From assembly GCA_036939755.1 (NCBI GenBank), contig JALLAZ010000127.1, forward strand, positions 1-23,214: a DNA stretch of 23,214 nt, given 5' to 3'. The notes below the pieces were generated by a model, which did no database searches, was not told the DNA's origin, and saw only the letters and a program-made list of their open reading frames with translations. This DNA is from Stephanodiscus triporus (taxonomy: Eukaryota; Bacillariophyta; Thalassiosirophyceae; Thalassiosirales; Thalassiosiraceae). The position numbers and the translations under genes were made by a program. Positions within the stretch are counted from its first letter, which is position 1. Every line of letters begins with the position of its first letter. Shown here piece after piece: positions 16,001 to 23,214 of this stretch.

Positions 16001-16151
16001 CAAAAAGAAGCGTGACATGATGGAGAAGAAGCAGGCTATTTTAGAGAGTGCATTTTCAAGCGGTGATGATGACGATGAAAGCTCTGGCAGTGACTGGTTC
16101 GAGGGTGACTTAGAGTTCGATGGAAGTGATGACGAAGGAAAGTTAGGTTGA
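13011..16151 (+). CDS. Large R3H-domain protein with U-box/RING-like segment
   Basis: Predicted nucleic-acid-binding protein of 1046 residues. In order: an RGG-type region (RRRRGGRGRGRGTGRG, about 36-52) with Q and H runs; DDPISLEPLDQLPYPPFAIV (about 222-241) which, with FDGRVLAYYLVSTLQFIDPY and NRRDLTRGELQALDAYL (about 350-390), reads like the two halves of a U-box/RING-type fold split by about 110 residues; a poly-Gly run; a proline run before a basic helix (KIAKVITKTDKKQIEKML); an R3H domain (about 765-825) with the RxxxH signature in RKFVH, preceded by LKPMNRPT and followed by RLHTESFDPEGRRYIYCV; and a Glu/Lys coiled coil with an acidic Asp/Ser tail. The R3H pattern resembles NFX1-type proteins. 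The ATG at 13011 is the first in frame; upstream codons reach only a GTG. Ubiquitin-ligase function is speculative because no cysteine/histidine zinc ligands are seen in the U-box-like part. Confidence 0.75.
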   Translation: MTTMVTRPPPQDTPISTSDEFSASKNAPSSGRGNQRRRRGGRGRGRGTGRGVGDGEQQQQHHHQPQPTNRQDNGKVTVNVDGETAITKNRVRARRRGRGGEGGSGRRVDADCDATEFIASAIAAGSVDVSAAATTNEHAGVNSSVNINGKAHDVDTVQGSAKATQKQRNKKKGQRDRSSLEPNQVPPHQHRPSNADKKRKNKKSKGRKMWREFIPPGLDDPISLEPLDQLPYPPFAIVVEPPYVPIWPGMWPPSPPKTQRANLTTDASSSSLEHGSNRITTSNNDDKEREMTILKEQWGDHNVSAARSKTKDDQSNDIGPERSPTDATTATTTIMNGDNIMQGRHVNLFDGRVLAYYLVSTLQFIDPYNRRDLTRGELQALDAYLELHLLGNAGVVEAYDDKGVTLSTAGRAAQSATGRAEILQQEARSILGSFFAQSGGGGGGGGGASSSRLQGRSRERERDTSRVHSLDNMMEGGEPAANSFQRMYAAQQGESSRNNVPQSLTHVQGQSPALHDTGIYEGDGGGLLLIDDDINPGLRSGIPRNSAEMGGSYSARHIAERHSHEAQIREGAFPTLPPATASAAADSGDAVSRKGPPPPPPGPSRSLSKIAKVITKTDKKQIEKMLKAREEAERRAELSKLNFFNPSVPSGTSPFSLSNNSTLPTTLIARTPPSEAVLERNRNVAMALGVTPSTVRNEPTLTGWARPVTQAPASVLTDMGDEFQKELNIDAPARYSDSLLSEAKDRMTELLKLESKWKKFLVDDMAASCSLKPMNRPTRKFVHEYSDFWRLHTESFDPEGRRYIYCVKLEDTRAPYPLLSEAARKWRGPTTATTGPSSAIVDLAMLPTGPSQKLSAAVAAPAATDGWRSEQRVPLKLAPRTVAAGVAKPIPEFTMGGMTRSSSTPLLSMTGERPPPPRFAALHDKERPRLQLRPRSIPTWDELERRHVSQNEWNEMTPDQQEVILLEIEEEDKRKAVQRQHEQEKEYARAQRLENKIKKKRDMMEKKQAILESAFSSGDDDDESSGSDWFEGDLEFDGSDDEGKLG

Positions 16152-16528
16152 GTGATAAAATGCCCGTTATTTGCTCCTTATTATCTGGAATTTGCAAAGC
16201 ATCCATATAGTTCTATTACTGTCATTAAGGTAACCCCTCCCAGTTCGGTCACCGTTCATCAAACGTATCATGCTCTATATGTAGTCATTATCATCCTCTG
16301 ATGCCAGGTCCTTGCATCAATATTAGTTTTATGTGAATGCATTGATAATTAGAAAAAAATGAGCATTATGACCATACCTGAACAAAATATCCACCATGAT
16401 GTAACACAAACAAAGTAATCTCATCATCCATCAATGCTGAGCTTGATATTATTATATCTCAGCGTCCCATCGTCCCACTAGGCATGGATACGATAGGAGA
16501 GAAGAGTGGCTAGTATTTTAGCTATCTA
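16152..16528. other. AT-rich stretch holding the candidate 3' LTR
   Basis: No gene is evident between the R3H stop and the end of the retroelement pol remnant. As the element runs on the minus strand, its 3' LTR should occupy this stretch. No second copy is visible in the window, so its left boundary cannot be fixed. Confidence 0.45.
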
Positions 16529-17595
16529 CTACGATCCTATGATAACACCCCCCCACAATCCAGTGTGTATCAAATGATTCACAGGACTAGACATATGAAA
16601 AGAATCAATGGAACACTGGATTGTCTCTCCATGCCCTAGGATGCTTAACCACGGACTATATGCGAAATCTTCCCTAAGTGGCACATGAACACGAGCAGCA
16701 GCAGCTGTAATGGGGGTAGTAAACGAGTGAGGTGTAAATCTGTCAACATTGATGGTGTGATTAGTGTACAATCCAACTATTTTGGAATATATTGGCAAGT
16801 AGAGAGGTGGTATATGGCCGAGGAGGAAGTCAGCGTGCCGATGAAAGAGGAGTGTTTGTAATGACTTGGTGAGGTGGTCGGACATGTTAATTGATGTGTC
16901 AATCCGATCGAGAAGGATGAGATCGCGTTCAACCCATTCACACAGTGAAAATTATTTGATGTCGATGCGGCGGGTCCATGGGGTGCGTTTTTGTGCATTG
17001 CCCATAGCCAAACATCCATCGTTGTCCTCGTATAGAAGAGTTGCAGCCTCCTGTGGAATGTGGAATGTTGAGGTCCCAGAGTACGCTCCTGATGAAAAGT
17101 ATCATCTTATCTGTGTCGTACGCGGCCATGAATTCCGCTTCGGTTGATGATTGGAATTTGCATTTATATGCAATTGTGCCACCAGCGAGGCGGATGCAGA
17201 TGCCACTGAAGGATCGCCGTGTTTTGACGCAGGTCGCCCAGTCGGAGTCAGAGTAAGCGTGTGCAATGTTGGCATCAAACTGTGGGCGGTTGTCGAGGAG
17301 GATATCCTGTTTGTTGCTGTGTACGGGTGGTAGGGGACCCTCGGGGAGTTCATCGCGGGGACATGTGCGTCCGAAGTAGAGGCCATCATCACGGGAAGAG
17401 TATAGGAATTTGAGAGCATGTTTCAGGCGATGAAAATGGATTTCGTCTGGACACTAGTTGGATTGTGAAAGCTTAACACTGGCAAATGAGAGATCGGGAC
17501 GACAAGTTGTCATTGCCCAAATAAGTTCTCCGACACCCAAACTGTAGTTAAGTTGCATAGATTTAGTGAGGCGTGCTTGAATCTTTTTATCTGGG
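16529..17595 (-). pseudogene. Copia RNase H and pol C-terminus, broken
   Basis: Acidic catalytic motifs are present: AYSDSDWATC (about 17228-17257), SSTEAEFMAAYDTDK (about 17110-17152) and YEDNDGCLAMGNAQK (about 16990-17040). A premature TAA at 16952-16954 sits where copia proteins usually have tyrosine in the sequence IDIKYFS. After it the frame stays open through SLCEWVERDLILLDRIDTS and SDHLTKSLQTLLFHRH to the final stop at 16529-16531. Other frame breaks occur before 17450. Confidence 0.85.
16547..16554 (-). other. Candidate polypurine tract and 3' LTR start
   Basis: On the minus strand GGGGGGG (16548-16554) is followed directly by TGTTATC, with TG the usual first bases of an LTR. A G-rich tract adjoining the 3' LTR is where plus-strand DNA synthesis is primed. 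The tract overlaps the last codons of the RNase H frame (stop at 16529-16531), so if correct the pol frame ends inside the LTR. Confidence 0.5.
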
Positions 17596-18855
17596 TCACC
17601 AACTGCTGCATTGAATTGAGCACGTGGGAGTGGGGTAGGCAGTTTTCATCCAGGTAGCAAGGTAGGGTTTAAAGATTTTGTTGACGGAAGTTTTCACATT
17701 GATTTTGATATAGTAACGTGTCTGGAGGATATCGATTCCGTTGTACATATCTATGTATCCCTGTAGCTTGATGGGGATCTTGAGATGGTCGACGATCATG
17801 TCCATGAGGATATCGGATGTCTTTGCGTCCGGCGGGGCAATAGCAAAATCATCAACCTGGCGCATAAAAAGCTGGAGTAGAGGCATGGTTCATGGATCGT
17901 CGGAGTGAGCCCAATGTCGCGTAGAATCTCGTGGGCATGCTTTTTCCAGAATCGTGGGGATTCGGGATGGCCCTGCATGGCGGAAAGGATTGGAATGACG
18001 TGGCCTGGAGGGATCGGAGGCATCTTCTTATGGTTAGTCCACCACTCATTAAAGGCACGATCCGGGCGGATGAAGAAGCCTTGTTTTGGTGGAGGTGCTT
18101 TGGCAAATGCGTTAGAAACATCTGCAGCATAAACTAGAAGATTTTCCACGGCCGCGACGGCGTAGAACAGGTGACCACTTGTTTGGTCTACGCAGTTGGC
18201 ATAGGTTTCTGTGAGAACGCAAACCATACCTGATCAAGTAGAGCCATCACAGATGCACCAAGCCTTTTTATGACCATCCAAGGCTTTGATGGCATATGTC
18301 CACACGAGGTGAAAAATAGCGTCCTCCTCCGAAGCAGCCACAGGAGTACCAAACATGCCCTGAGTGTCGTATTGGTTTAGTTGCAAATATTCCAAATCTT
18401 GCCAGTCTGACCAATCATCTTGTTGGAGAAGCTTGCCACGGGTGAGTTTCATAGCATGAGTAACATAGTTCATGGCATCACCGTCTTCAACAATTTTATA
18501 GGGAGGAGCTTTTCGTAGGTACTCAGCTACAATCGTGAAGTCCCACTTGGCCATGAATATGTTGTGAGAAGGGTGCGGAGGACACAATGGGAAGTTCGTC
18601 GTAGGAAATGTCTTGGCGAATTTCCGGATGGCTGAAAAGCAATTTGACAACCGGTTAACCTGAAGTGGTGGCCAACGTGAAGGCATCCTGTGCATCGGCG
18701 ATGGAGGAGACAAGGGTGTCACCGACCTTGATGAGCCAAGCACCTTTGAGACGTGACCTCCAACGAGGGATCTTTGCACCTGGTGCGCCTGAGGTCATGC
18801 TGCCTAAGAAGAGACGGTTGTCCAAATGAGCGAGACACAGACCAGCGGTGCGATG
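17596..18855 (-). pseudogene. Copia reverse transcriptase remnant
   Basis: Begins with a segment containing PRWRSRLKGAWLIKVGDT (18700-18770), then LTRGKLLQQDDWSDWQ, QGMFGTPVAASEEDAIF and LVWTYAIKALDGHKKAWCIC. A TGA at 18228-18230 interrupts the frame after CDGST; coding resumes in the same frame with the fingers/palm motifs YAADVSNAFAKAPPP and PPGHVIPILSAMQGHPESP. The active-site triad is VDD (17848-17856, in MRQVDDFAIA), now in a shifted frame, followed by GYIDMYNGIDILQTRYYIK. VDD rather than YVDD spacing is normal for this lineage. Confidence 0.9.
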
Positions 18856-20370
18856 TCATGTGAGATCAAACTTGCAGAGATCGATGCCTTCTTCGAACGC
18901 TTCAAAATACGGATCCGGAGACATGTAGACCATGGCCATGTCGTGGTGCCCAATGAAGTATTCAGCGACAATATCGGAAGGAGATGGGGATTGCACTGTC
19001 GTTGTAGGAGGAACATGAGAAGACGAGTGAGGGACGTGGGTCCGAGCCGCAGCAGCAGTTGTAGGGCGTTGCACCGTCAGAGTTTCTTGCAGCGGCAGCG
19101 GGGCAATGAGACAGGATGGCGGCACAAGAAATTTGCCAGAAGTAGGGTCACCGGGAGCAAGGGGTGGCCACGGAATTGAGGGAAAGGTTGACATAGCTTC
19201 AGCGTCGTTGTCGGAGTTGACCTTCAGTCCAAGATCATATAGGAGTTGGGCGGCCGGAGGGCGATTAGATTGTAGGTACCAGGCTTCGTCAAACTGCACA
19301 TGGTGGCTGCGTTTTACTAGGCCGGAATCCATGTCGAGGTACAGAATATTATGATCAGTCACAGTGAATCCAAGGAAGATGCCTGTGAAGTCGTTCTGAT
19401 CAAGTTTGCTGGTCCTGTTGTGTTTGACACATACGCGAGAGCCGAATACCTTCAGATGAGACAGATCCGGTTTTGTCCCAAAGTAACGTTCGAAGGGAGT
19501 GGCTTTGGTCTCACTGTGGACCAAACAGTTGTGGAGGTGGACAGAATGTAGGAGGGCCGCCGACCAGAATTTAGCAGGAAGACCTGAGCCGTAGAGCAGA
19601 GTATGGGTACGCACAGCGAACTTATCATTGTAGATTTTGACTGCGCCATTTTGGGAGGGGCTATCTGTGCCTGTCGGCTTGAGAGTTTAGTGAAAGTCCC
19701 GTCGAAGCATATCTTGGATAGCTGAGCTCCAAGCCAGTTCTCCACCTTGATCAGTCCGAATGCAGCCGCCGTCATCGTGACCATGCTGGGTGAGGAACTC
19801 CTTGATGACGTCAATGGGGGGGACTTTGTGGCCATCAGGAACACCCAGACAAAACGAGAAGCTTCGTCGACAACCAGCAGGTATGAAGTGAAACCATTGT
19901 AGGAGGATACAACCCGATCTTTTGATTTGTCCCGTCGTGCGTAATCCGAGGTGGACGCATGCATGAAGCCAAAATCCATGTAGAAGCGCCGGTGACGTTC
20001 CTCCGTCCAGACAGCCGAGCATTGGGCCACTGGCTTATGGATTCGTGCTTGCTCCTTAAAGTCCACGAAGCGAAACAGATGGTATTCAAATGTCGGTGGA
20101 AGGCCTGTAACATTCTGGGGGAGGACGTCGAGTTGTGACACGCCGGGGGACCCCAAACGAAGAAGCCAGACTTCGGATTCTAGTTGTCTAGCTTTGCTGG
20201 TTGGTGCAAAACGCAAAGACCGTCGGAGGATGGGAGAAGGAGGTGGGTTGACCACACAGCAGACTTTTGGTACCGGCAAGGGGGCACGCTCTGGTAAGAG
20301 CGGACGTGTGCCAAGGGTGAAGACTTGGTGGGGAAGTAATACAGACCATCGCGGTAGACCAGATTGATGA
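18856..20370 (-). pseudogene. Copia integrase remnant with catalytic Glu to Lys change
   Basis: A pre-integrase segment (20279-20000) leads to the core: first aspartate in FYMDFGFMHAS (about 19970-19985), then YLLVVDEASRFVWVFL; second aspartate in IRTDQGGELA (about 19735-19765, shifted frame); then DSPSQNGAVKIYNDKF, where the third catalytic residue, normally Glu, is Lys (codon AAA, 19636-19638). After another shift come LLYGSGLPAKFWSAALLHSV, VFGSRVCVKHNRTSKLDQ and DFTGIFLGF, standard C-terminal integrase features. It could not catalyse strand transfer. Confidence 0.9.
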
Positions 20371-21084
20371 TCATGTTGAGGAAACCGTCATGTCTGTCAA
20401 ATTGGATGGCCCCAGAGGAATATATCCCCGTTTAGTGCAACAGTTGTCCTCCGAAGAGCCCTTGCCATTGAGAGCCACGGTGATGGGGAGCGGAGGGATG
20501 TCGACAGTATCCGAAAGAATCCTAAGATCCCCCGTGAGGCAAATATTTGCACCCGCATCCATAAGTGACCAATCCTTTATCTGTACCGAAGAGCAGCTGT
20601 CGTCCTTGATTCCAAAAACATGTGGTGTAACGACAACCCTAATGATGCTGGCCGATGGTGGAAATGTGGTGGTTGTGGTGTCGGGGAGGGTGGAAGACGT
20701 TGCATGTAGTGCCGATGGAGTGTAGAATGGGAACTCAAATGGAGTTTGTGGTGATTGAGGATGGGCCTGGCTGTTGAGAATGTTGTCGATGAGGGATCCG
20801 GGAGGGGTAGCAAAGGTGTCGTTGGCGGGATCAGAGGGAGGAGGTTTAGCAGGGGGTGGAGGAGCGACGTGAGCAGAAATGATTGGCGTCACGGTAATGT
20901 CGCCAATGAGGTTGGTCTCAGTAGATGGACGTGGAGGTTGGCAATTGGCAAATGAGATGGAGAGGAGGGTGTGGGGTGAATCTGCCGGCGTTGTGTCCGC
21001 GGAGATGGGGTTGTGCGGTGAGTAGGTCCCAGGTTTGTGTTGCATATGATCAATCCCAATGCGTCGAGAGAGATCGTACCCTAG
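20371..21084 (-). pseudogene. Copia protease region
   Basis: Open frame from just after the gag TGA (21085-21087) to a TGA at 20371. A long Pro/Ser/Thr-rich linker precedes the aspartic-protease active site DWSLMDAGANICLTGD (Asp codon about 20557-20559). The retroviral-type protease motif is D-S/T/A-G-A, matched here by DAGA. The next pol segment (NLVYRDGLYYFPTKS) lies in another frame, so a frameshift follows at about 20385. Confidence 0.85.
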
Positions 21085-21090
21085 TCATTT
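21082..21090 (-). other. gag stop in UGA-CUA context, same frame as pol
   Basis: On the minus strand the sequence is AAA TGA CTA GGG. The frame before the stop (gag) and after it (LGYDLSRRIGIDHM, then protease) is the same, so readthrough would give a gag-pol fusion. UGA followed by CUA is the best-known leaky stop context in eukaryotes. A decayed CGA codon is the competing explanation. Confidence 0.45.
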
Positions 21091-22074
21091 GTTCGCTAGG
21101 TAAACGTCCAACTCTGTCCAACATTCCCAATCCATGGCAAGGTCAAGGGTATCCTCCGTTATGTTCAACTCATTGCAGTAGGTGCGCATGAGTTGACGAG
21201 GGGTACAGGCAGGTTGACCAAGGCGATCCTTCCAGCAAGCAAGCCATTTCGATTCGATCTCGTTAGGCTCGGCCTCCGAAAGGGACTTTTTGTGACGTTT
21301 GATGAACAGGGCGAGGGCCAACAATTGACAGACTCTTGACCAACTTGTTTGCATGCCTCACATTGTTTGTTAGGGAGGAAGGTGCAACAACGTTGATCCG
21401 GGCGGGCAAAGCGTCCACGTGGAGTGGCAGAGCCCTTCTCACTGGAAGAGGTAGAGCTGTGAGAGCTGCGATCGCTCGTGAGGGTGGAGTTGTCTTGGCG
21501 ATGATCAAATCATTGGCAGTGGTCAAATCCCCTGCTGTCAGATCCTTGGCTACCCCGGTCACAACCCTGGTCCATGCGGAAAACATGAGGTTGTAGCCTG
21601 GATGTGACAGAACTGAAGCTCGTCATCTGGGAGAACGTAGGTCATACTATCCCAACCGGCAACCCGATTGACGCGATGATGACCCAAGTCTCACACCAGT
21701 GCTTTGGCGTTGTTGTGAATTAGCATGGCAATGTTCGTGACACAATAGTTCTGGGGCAAGAAGTACTCGTCGTCGATGTGGCGGTAGGAGTGGACGTTCG
21801 ATTGCAGAGTTGTGATGATGTCAGCATACTCCGAAGAGGCAATGGCTTTGAGGGAAATGGATGTGCGATCCCTGGTATTGATGTGGACATACTTTTTGGC
21901 TTGGAGGCGGAAATATAGCTCAAAGCGCCTTCCCAGGCCCAAAATGTTGGTGTCATTATCATAGGTAGGTTGTTGGAGTGGTACTGTTGGGTCAAACACC
22001 GGAACTGTGAGTTTGAGAACGTGCCAAAGGAGATCATAGCCATTCTTGGACAACTTCTTTGTAGAACGAGTCAA
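21085..22074 (-). pseudogene. Copia gag remnant, N-terminally truncated
   Basis: Reading starts without an ATG, after two TAA codons, at TRSTKKLSKNGYDLLWHVLKL. It continues through ELYFRLQAKKYVHINTRDR to a TGA at 21691, after which the same frame reads RVNRVAGWD and DELQFCHIQ. A frameshift leads to FRMDQGCDRGSQGSD, with another in-frame TGA after HCQ; then a basic/Ser stretch, the zinc-knuckle remnant, a further shift, and LLALALFIKRHKKSLSEAE. The last part has the PRQLMRTYCNEL and AMDWECWTELD blocks typical of diatom copia gag. It ends at TGA 21085-21087 in the protease frame. Confidence 0.85.
21321..21362 (-). other. Gag CCHC zinc knuckle with His replaced by Gln
   Basis: The residues are C-E-A-C-K-Q-V-G-Q-E-S-V-N-C, spacing C-x2-C-x4-Q-x4-C. 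The normal retroviral/copia knuckle has His where Gln stands (CAA). Zinc binding would be weakened or lost. Confidence 0.75.
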
Positions 22075-22080
22075 GTAGCA

Positions 22081-22441
22081 CGATTATTAATTAGTAAAAA
22101 TTATTCGCGTAGAGCCCATATTGGAATCTACGTCGGAACTCAAGAAATCTTGAGCTTCAACACCAACACATCACCAGCAATAAATTGATCCGCTAGCCCC
22201 GCCGTCAGGAGAAGGGGCACATCAACGTCGACGCCGAAAGCCAAATCAACCTACTCACAATTATTAAGAAGGGGGGCGATAGACTCGAACCTCTGATCTC
22301 AGGTAACGCGGTCAAGATCACTCCTCAAGAAGCAACGTAGGCTACATACTACGGCTACGAGGGAACACAAAAATTGCAGCATCCACTCAATCATTTACAT
22401 CATTACCGATTACGGCGTCACGGTGCACCGGGCGTCTGCGA
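22081..22441. other. Boundary region to the right of the copia element
   Basis: AT-rich junction sequence followed by mixed sequence unlike the copia element. It contains a perfect CTCAAG-AAAT-CTTGAG inverted repeat at 22139-22154 and the tRNA-like segment at 22275-22360. It may be the left end or leader of another mobile element inserted beside, or on top of, the copia 5' end. Confidence 0.4.
22275..22360 (-). repeat. tRNA-like segment with B-box (SINE or tRNA relic)
   Basis: The minus strand reads GGTTCGAGTC at 22282-22291, an excellent pol III B-box / T-loop, followed by a C-run like an acceptor 3' half. About 40-60 nt upstream lie GTAGCC-type repeats that could be a degenerate A-box. A 6-bp stem (TGATCT at 22294-22299, AGATCA at 22315-22320) encloses a 15-nt loop. 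The T-stem does not pair well and no matching 5' acceptor strand was found, so this is not an intact tRNA. Confidence 0.3.
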
Positions 22442-22957
22442 ATGTCCTCCAAACCTCGATCACTCAAACATCTTAAGCTCCGTTCCCTTAAACAACGCGC
22501 CTTCAAGCTTTCGTGGCACTCGGTCCCGCGCCGTGCGTGCACTCTCAGCGACAGGCAAACCTCTAAAGAATACTTTAGCCGTCAGCTTGACTCTTTCCGT
22601 CGACACGTCCGTGATCACTACATTGGAACATTCGGATCGAGCCATAGAGTCCTGGCAAAAGGGAAATACTCGCGACAGTTTTTCTCCACGTCGCTTCGAT
22701 CGCTTCTTGCTTTGGACACGATCCCCGACCAAATAAAAATTCCGTGCTGGCACCTCCCGCACAAGTGCGCCTATTGTCACGCTCATCCTCCTCCCCACGA
22801 CCTGTGGGCCTCCCTCTTCGTGCACATCTCGGCAGTCCCGCGCCGTCGCGGTCGCCCATCACGCGACGAGGTAATCACAAGCTCAGAGTTAGTTTTCTAT
22901 CAACCCAGCGACTCTTCCGATTCCGGGGCATACGACGAATTGTACGATAGCGATTGA
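22442..22957 (+). CDS. Hypothetical basic protein with Cys/His cluster
   Basis: A 171-codon frame from an ATG. The N-terminal half is very basic (PRSLKHLKLRSLKQRAFKLS), the middle has CWHLPHKCAYCHAH, a possible Cys/His metal site, and the C-terminus is acidic (DSSDSGAYDELYDSD). I do not recognise it. The frame is open without ATG back to about 22307. An antisense frame (22460-22786, ATG at 22786, 108 codons) overlaps it and also looks protein-like, so which strand is coding is uncertain. The next ORF starts 40 bp downstream, which would suit the ORF1/ORF2 layout of a transposable element. Confidence 0.35.
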   Translation: MSSKPRSLKHLKLRSLKQRAFKLSWHSVPRRACTLSDRQTSKEYFSRQLDSFRRHVRDHYIGTFGSSHRVLAKGKYSRQFFSTSLRSLLALDTIPDQIKIPCWHLPHKCAYCHAHPPPHDLWASLFVHISAVPRRRGRPSRDEVITSSELVFYQPSDSSDSGAYDELYDSD

Positions 22958-22997
22958 CCCTTCCATCACAGAACTTCGCGAAAGGGTCAACGTAATA

Positions 22998-23214
22998 ATG
23001 GAGGAAGGGCAAGGAACTAGCCAGAGCGACAACATGCAGGGGAAGGACCGTACTCGTAAGAGCGAGGAGATTGCCATCACACCGGCACGGGAGCTTCGAA
23101 AAATTGGGACAGTCACTCCTGGCGATCAACCCATCAATGAAAGAGAACAGCCAGCATCAAAAAAGACACGCCAGGAACATAAACGAACGATGGAGCATTA
23201 TTTTGGAGGGGGAG
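22998..23214 (+). CDS. Hypothetical protein, 5' part only
   Basis: An ATG at 22998 opens a frame of 72 codons that runs off the right edge. It is hydrophilic: MEEGQGTSQSDN, KDRTRKSEE, then KKTRQEHKRTMEHYFGGG, a basic segment that could be a nuclear signal. It lies 40 bp after the previous ORF in a different frame. Too little is present to assign a family. Confidence 0.35.
   Translation, partial: MEEGQGTSQSDNMQGKDRTRKSEEIAITPARELRKIGTVTPGDQPINEREQPASKKTRQEHKRTMEHYFGGG

Larger units (their letters stand above)
16529..22080 (-). mobile_element. Decayed Ty1/copia retrotransposon, diatom CoDi type, 5'-truncated
   Basis: Read on the minus strand, the element shows gag with a zinc-knuckle remnant, protease (DAGAN), integrase, reverse transcriptase (VDD) and RNase H in that order. 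Integrase before RT defines copia. The RT stretch (ADVSNAFAKAPPPKQGFFIRP, then SAMQGHPESPRFW) and gag stretch (NGYDLLWHVLKLTVPVFDP) are characteristic of the copia lineage abundant in diatoms. The coding is broken by at least four in-frame stops and several frameshifts, and the integrase catalytic glutamate is replaced by lysine, so the copy is inactive. The gag N-terminus ends abruptly at about 22080, where two TAA codons precede it and unrelated sequence begins; no 5' LTR is seen. The window does not show target-site duplications. Confidence 0.93.

Noticed and set aside
16866..19551. Several plus-strand frames across the copia element
   Set aside because: They are complements of well-recognised RNase H, RT and integrase coding on the minus strand.
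20390..20725. 111-codon plus frame opposite the copia protease
   Set aside because: Antisense to the DAGAN-containing protease frame; no independent support.
22275..22360. Intact tRNA gene
   Set aside because: Good B-box, but the T-stem mispairs and no acceptor 5' strand or normal anticodon arm could be folded.

Overview
This is nuclear DNA of a photosynthetic stramenopile, most likely a centric diatom. Three genes start with a signal peptide followed by an aromatic residue at the cleavage site (SAAF, GAF, NGF), the plastid-import signature of diatoms. NIP7 has two short GT-AG introns. A large copia-type retrotransposon carries the VDD reverse-transcriptase motif and gag/integrase sequence style of the diatom 'CoDi' elements. 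A fragment at the left edge resembles a high-copy gag-like protein family of thalassiosiroid diatoms. The genus is inference.

Layout. 1-1194 (-): frameshifted gag-like retroelement ORF running off the left edge. 1195-1674: non-coding, with palindromes and short repeats. 1675-1915 (+): possible small two-exon gene. Then eight genes in strict strand alternation: LCIB-type (theta/beta-like) carbonic anhydrase (-, 2046-3161), NIP7 (+, 3686-4451), COG4 (-, 4526-7315), NOP53 (+, 7473-8834), a plastid-targeted protein of unknown function (-, 9367-9759), a NUDCD3-like NudC protein (+, 10113-11712, with an apparent frameshift in a G-run), a plastid-targeted CC-x-SGC-x2-C protein (-, 12133-12777), and a large R3H/U-box-like protein (+, 13011-16151). 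This makes four head-to-head pairs with intergenic regions of about 157-524 bp and three tail-to-tail pairs. 16529-22080 (-): decayed, 5'-truncated Ty1/copia element in the order gag, protease, integrase, RT, RNase H, with a candidate 3' LTR further left. 22081-23214: unrelated sequence with a tRNA-like B-box segment and two consecutive unidentified ORFs, the second running off the right edge.

Functions. NIP7 and NOP53 both serve 60S ribosome biogenesis. COG4 belongs to the Golgi tethering complex and NudC-type proteins are HSP90/dynein co-chaperones. The carbonic anhydrase belongs to the CO2-concentrating machinery, and a perfect TGACGTCA element, the core of the known diatom CO2/cAMP-response element, lies 155 bp upstream of its start codon. 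The retroelement shows three or four in-frame TGA codons and a lost integrase catalytic glutamate that fit CpG deamination, so it looks like an old, probably methylated copy.

No CRISPR array, rRNA or convincing intact tRNA gene was seen. Assignments rest on motif recognition by eye; no database search was run.
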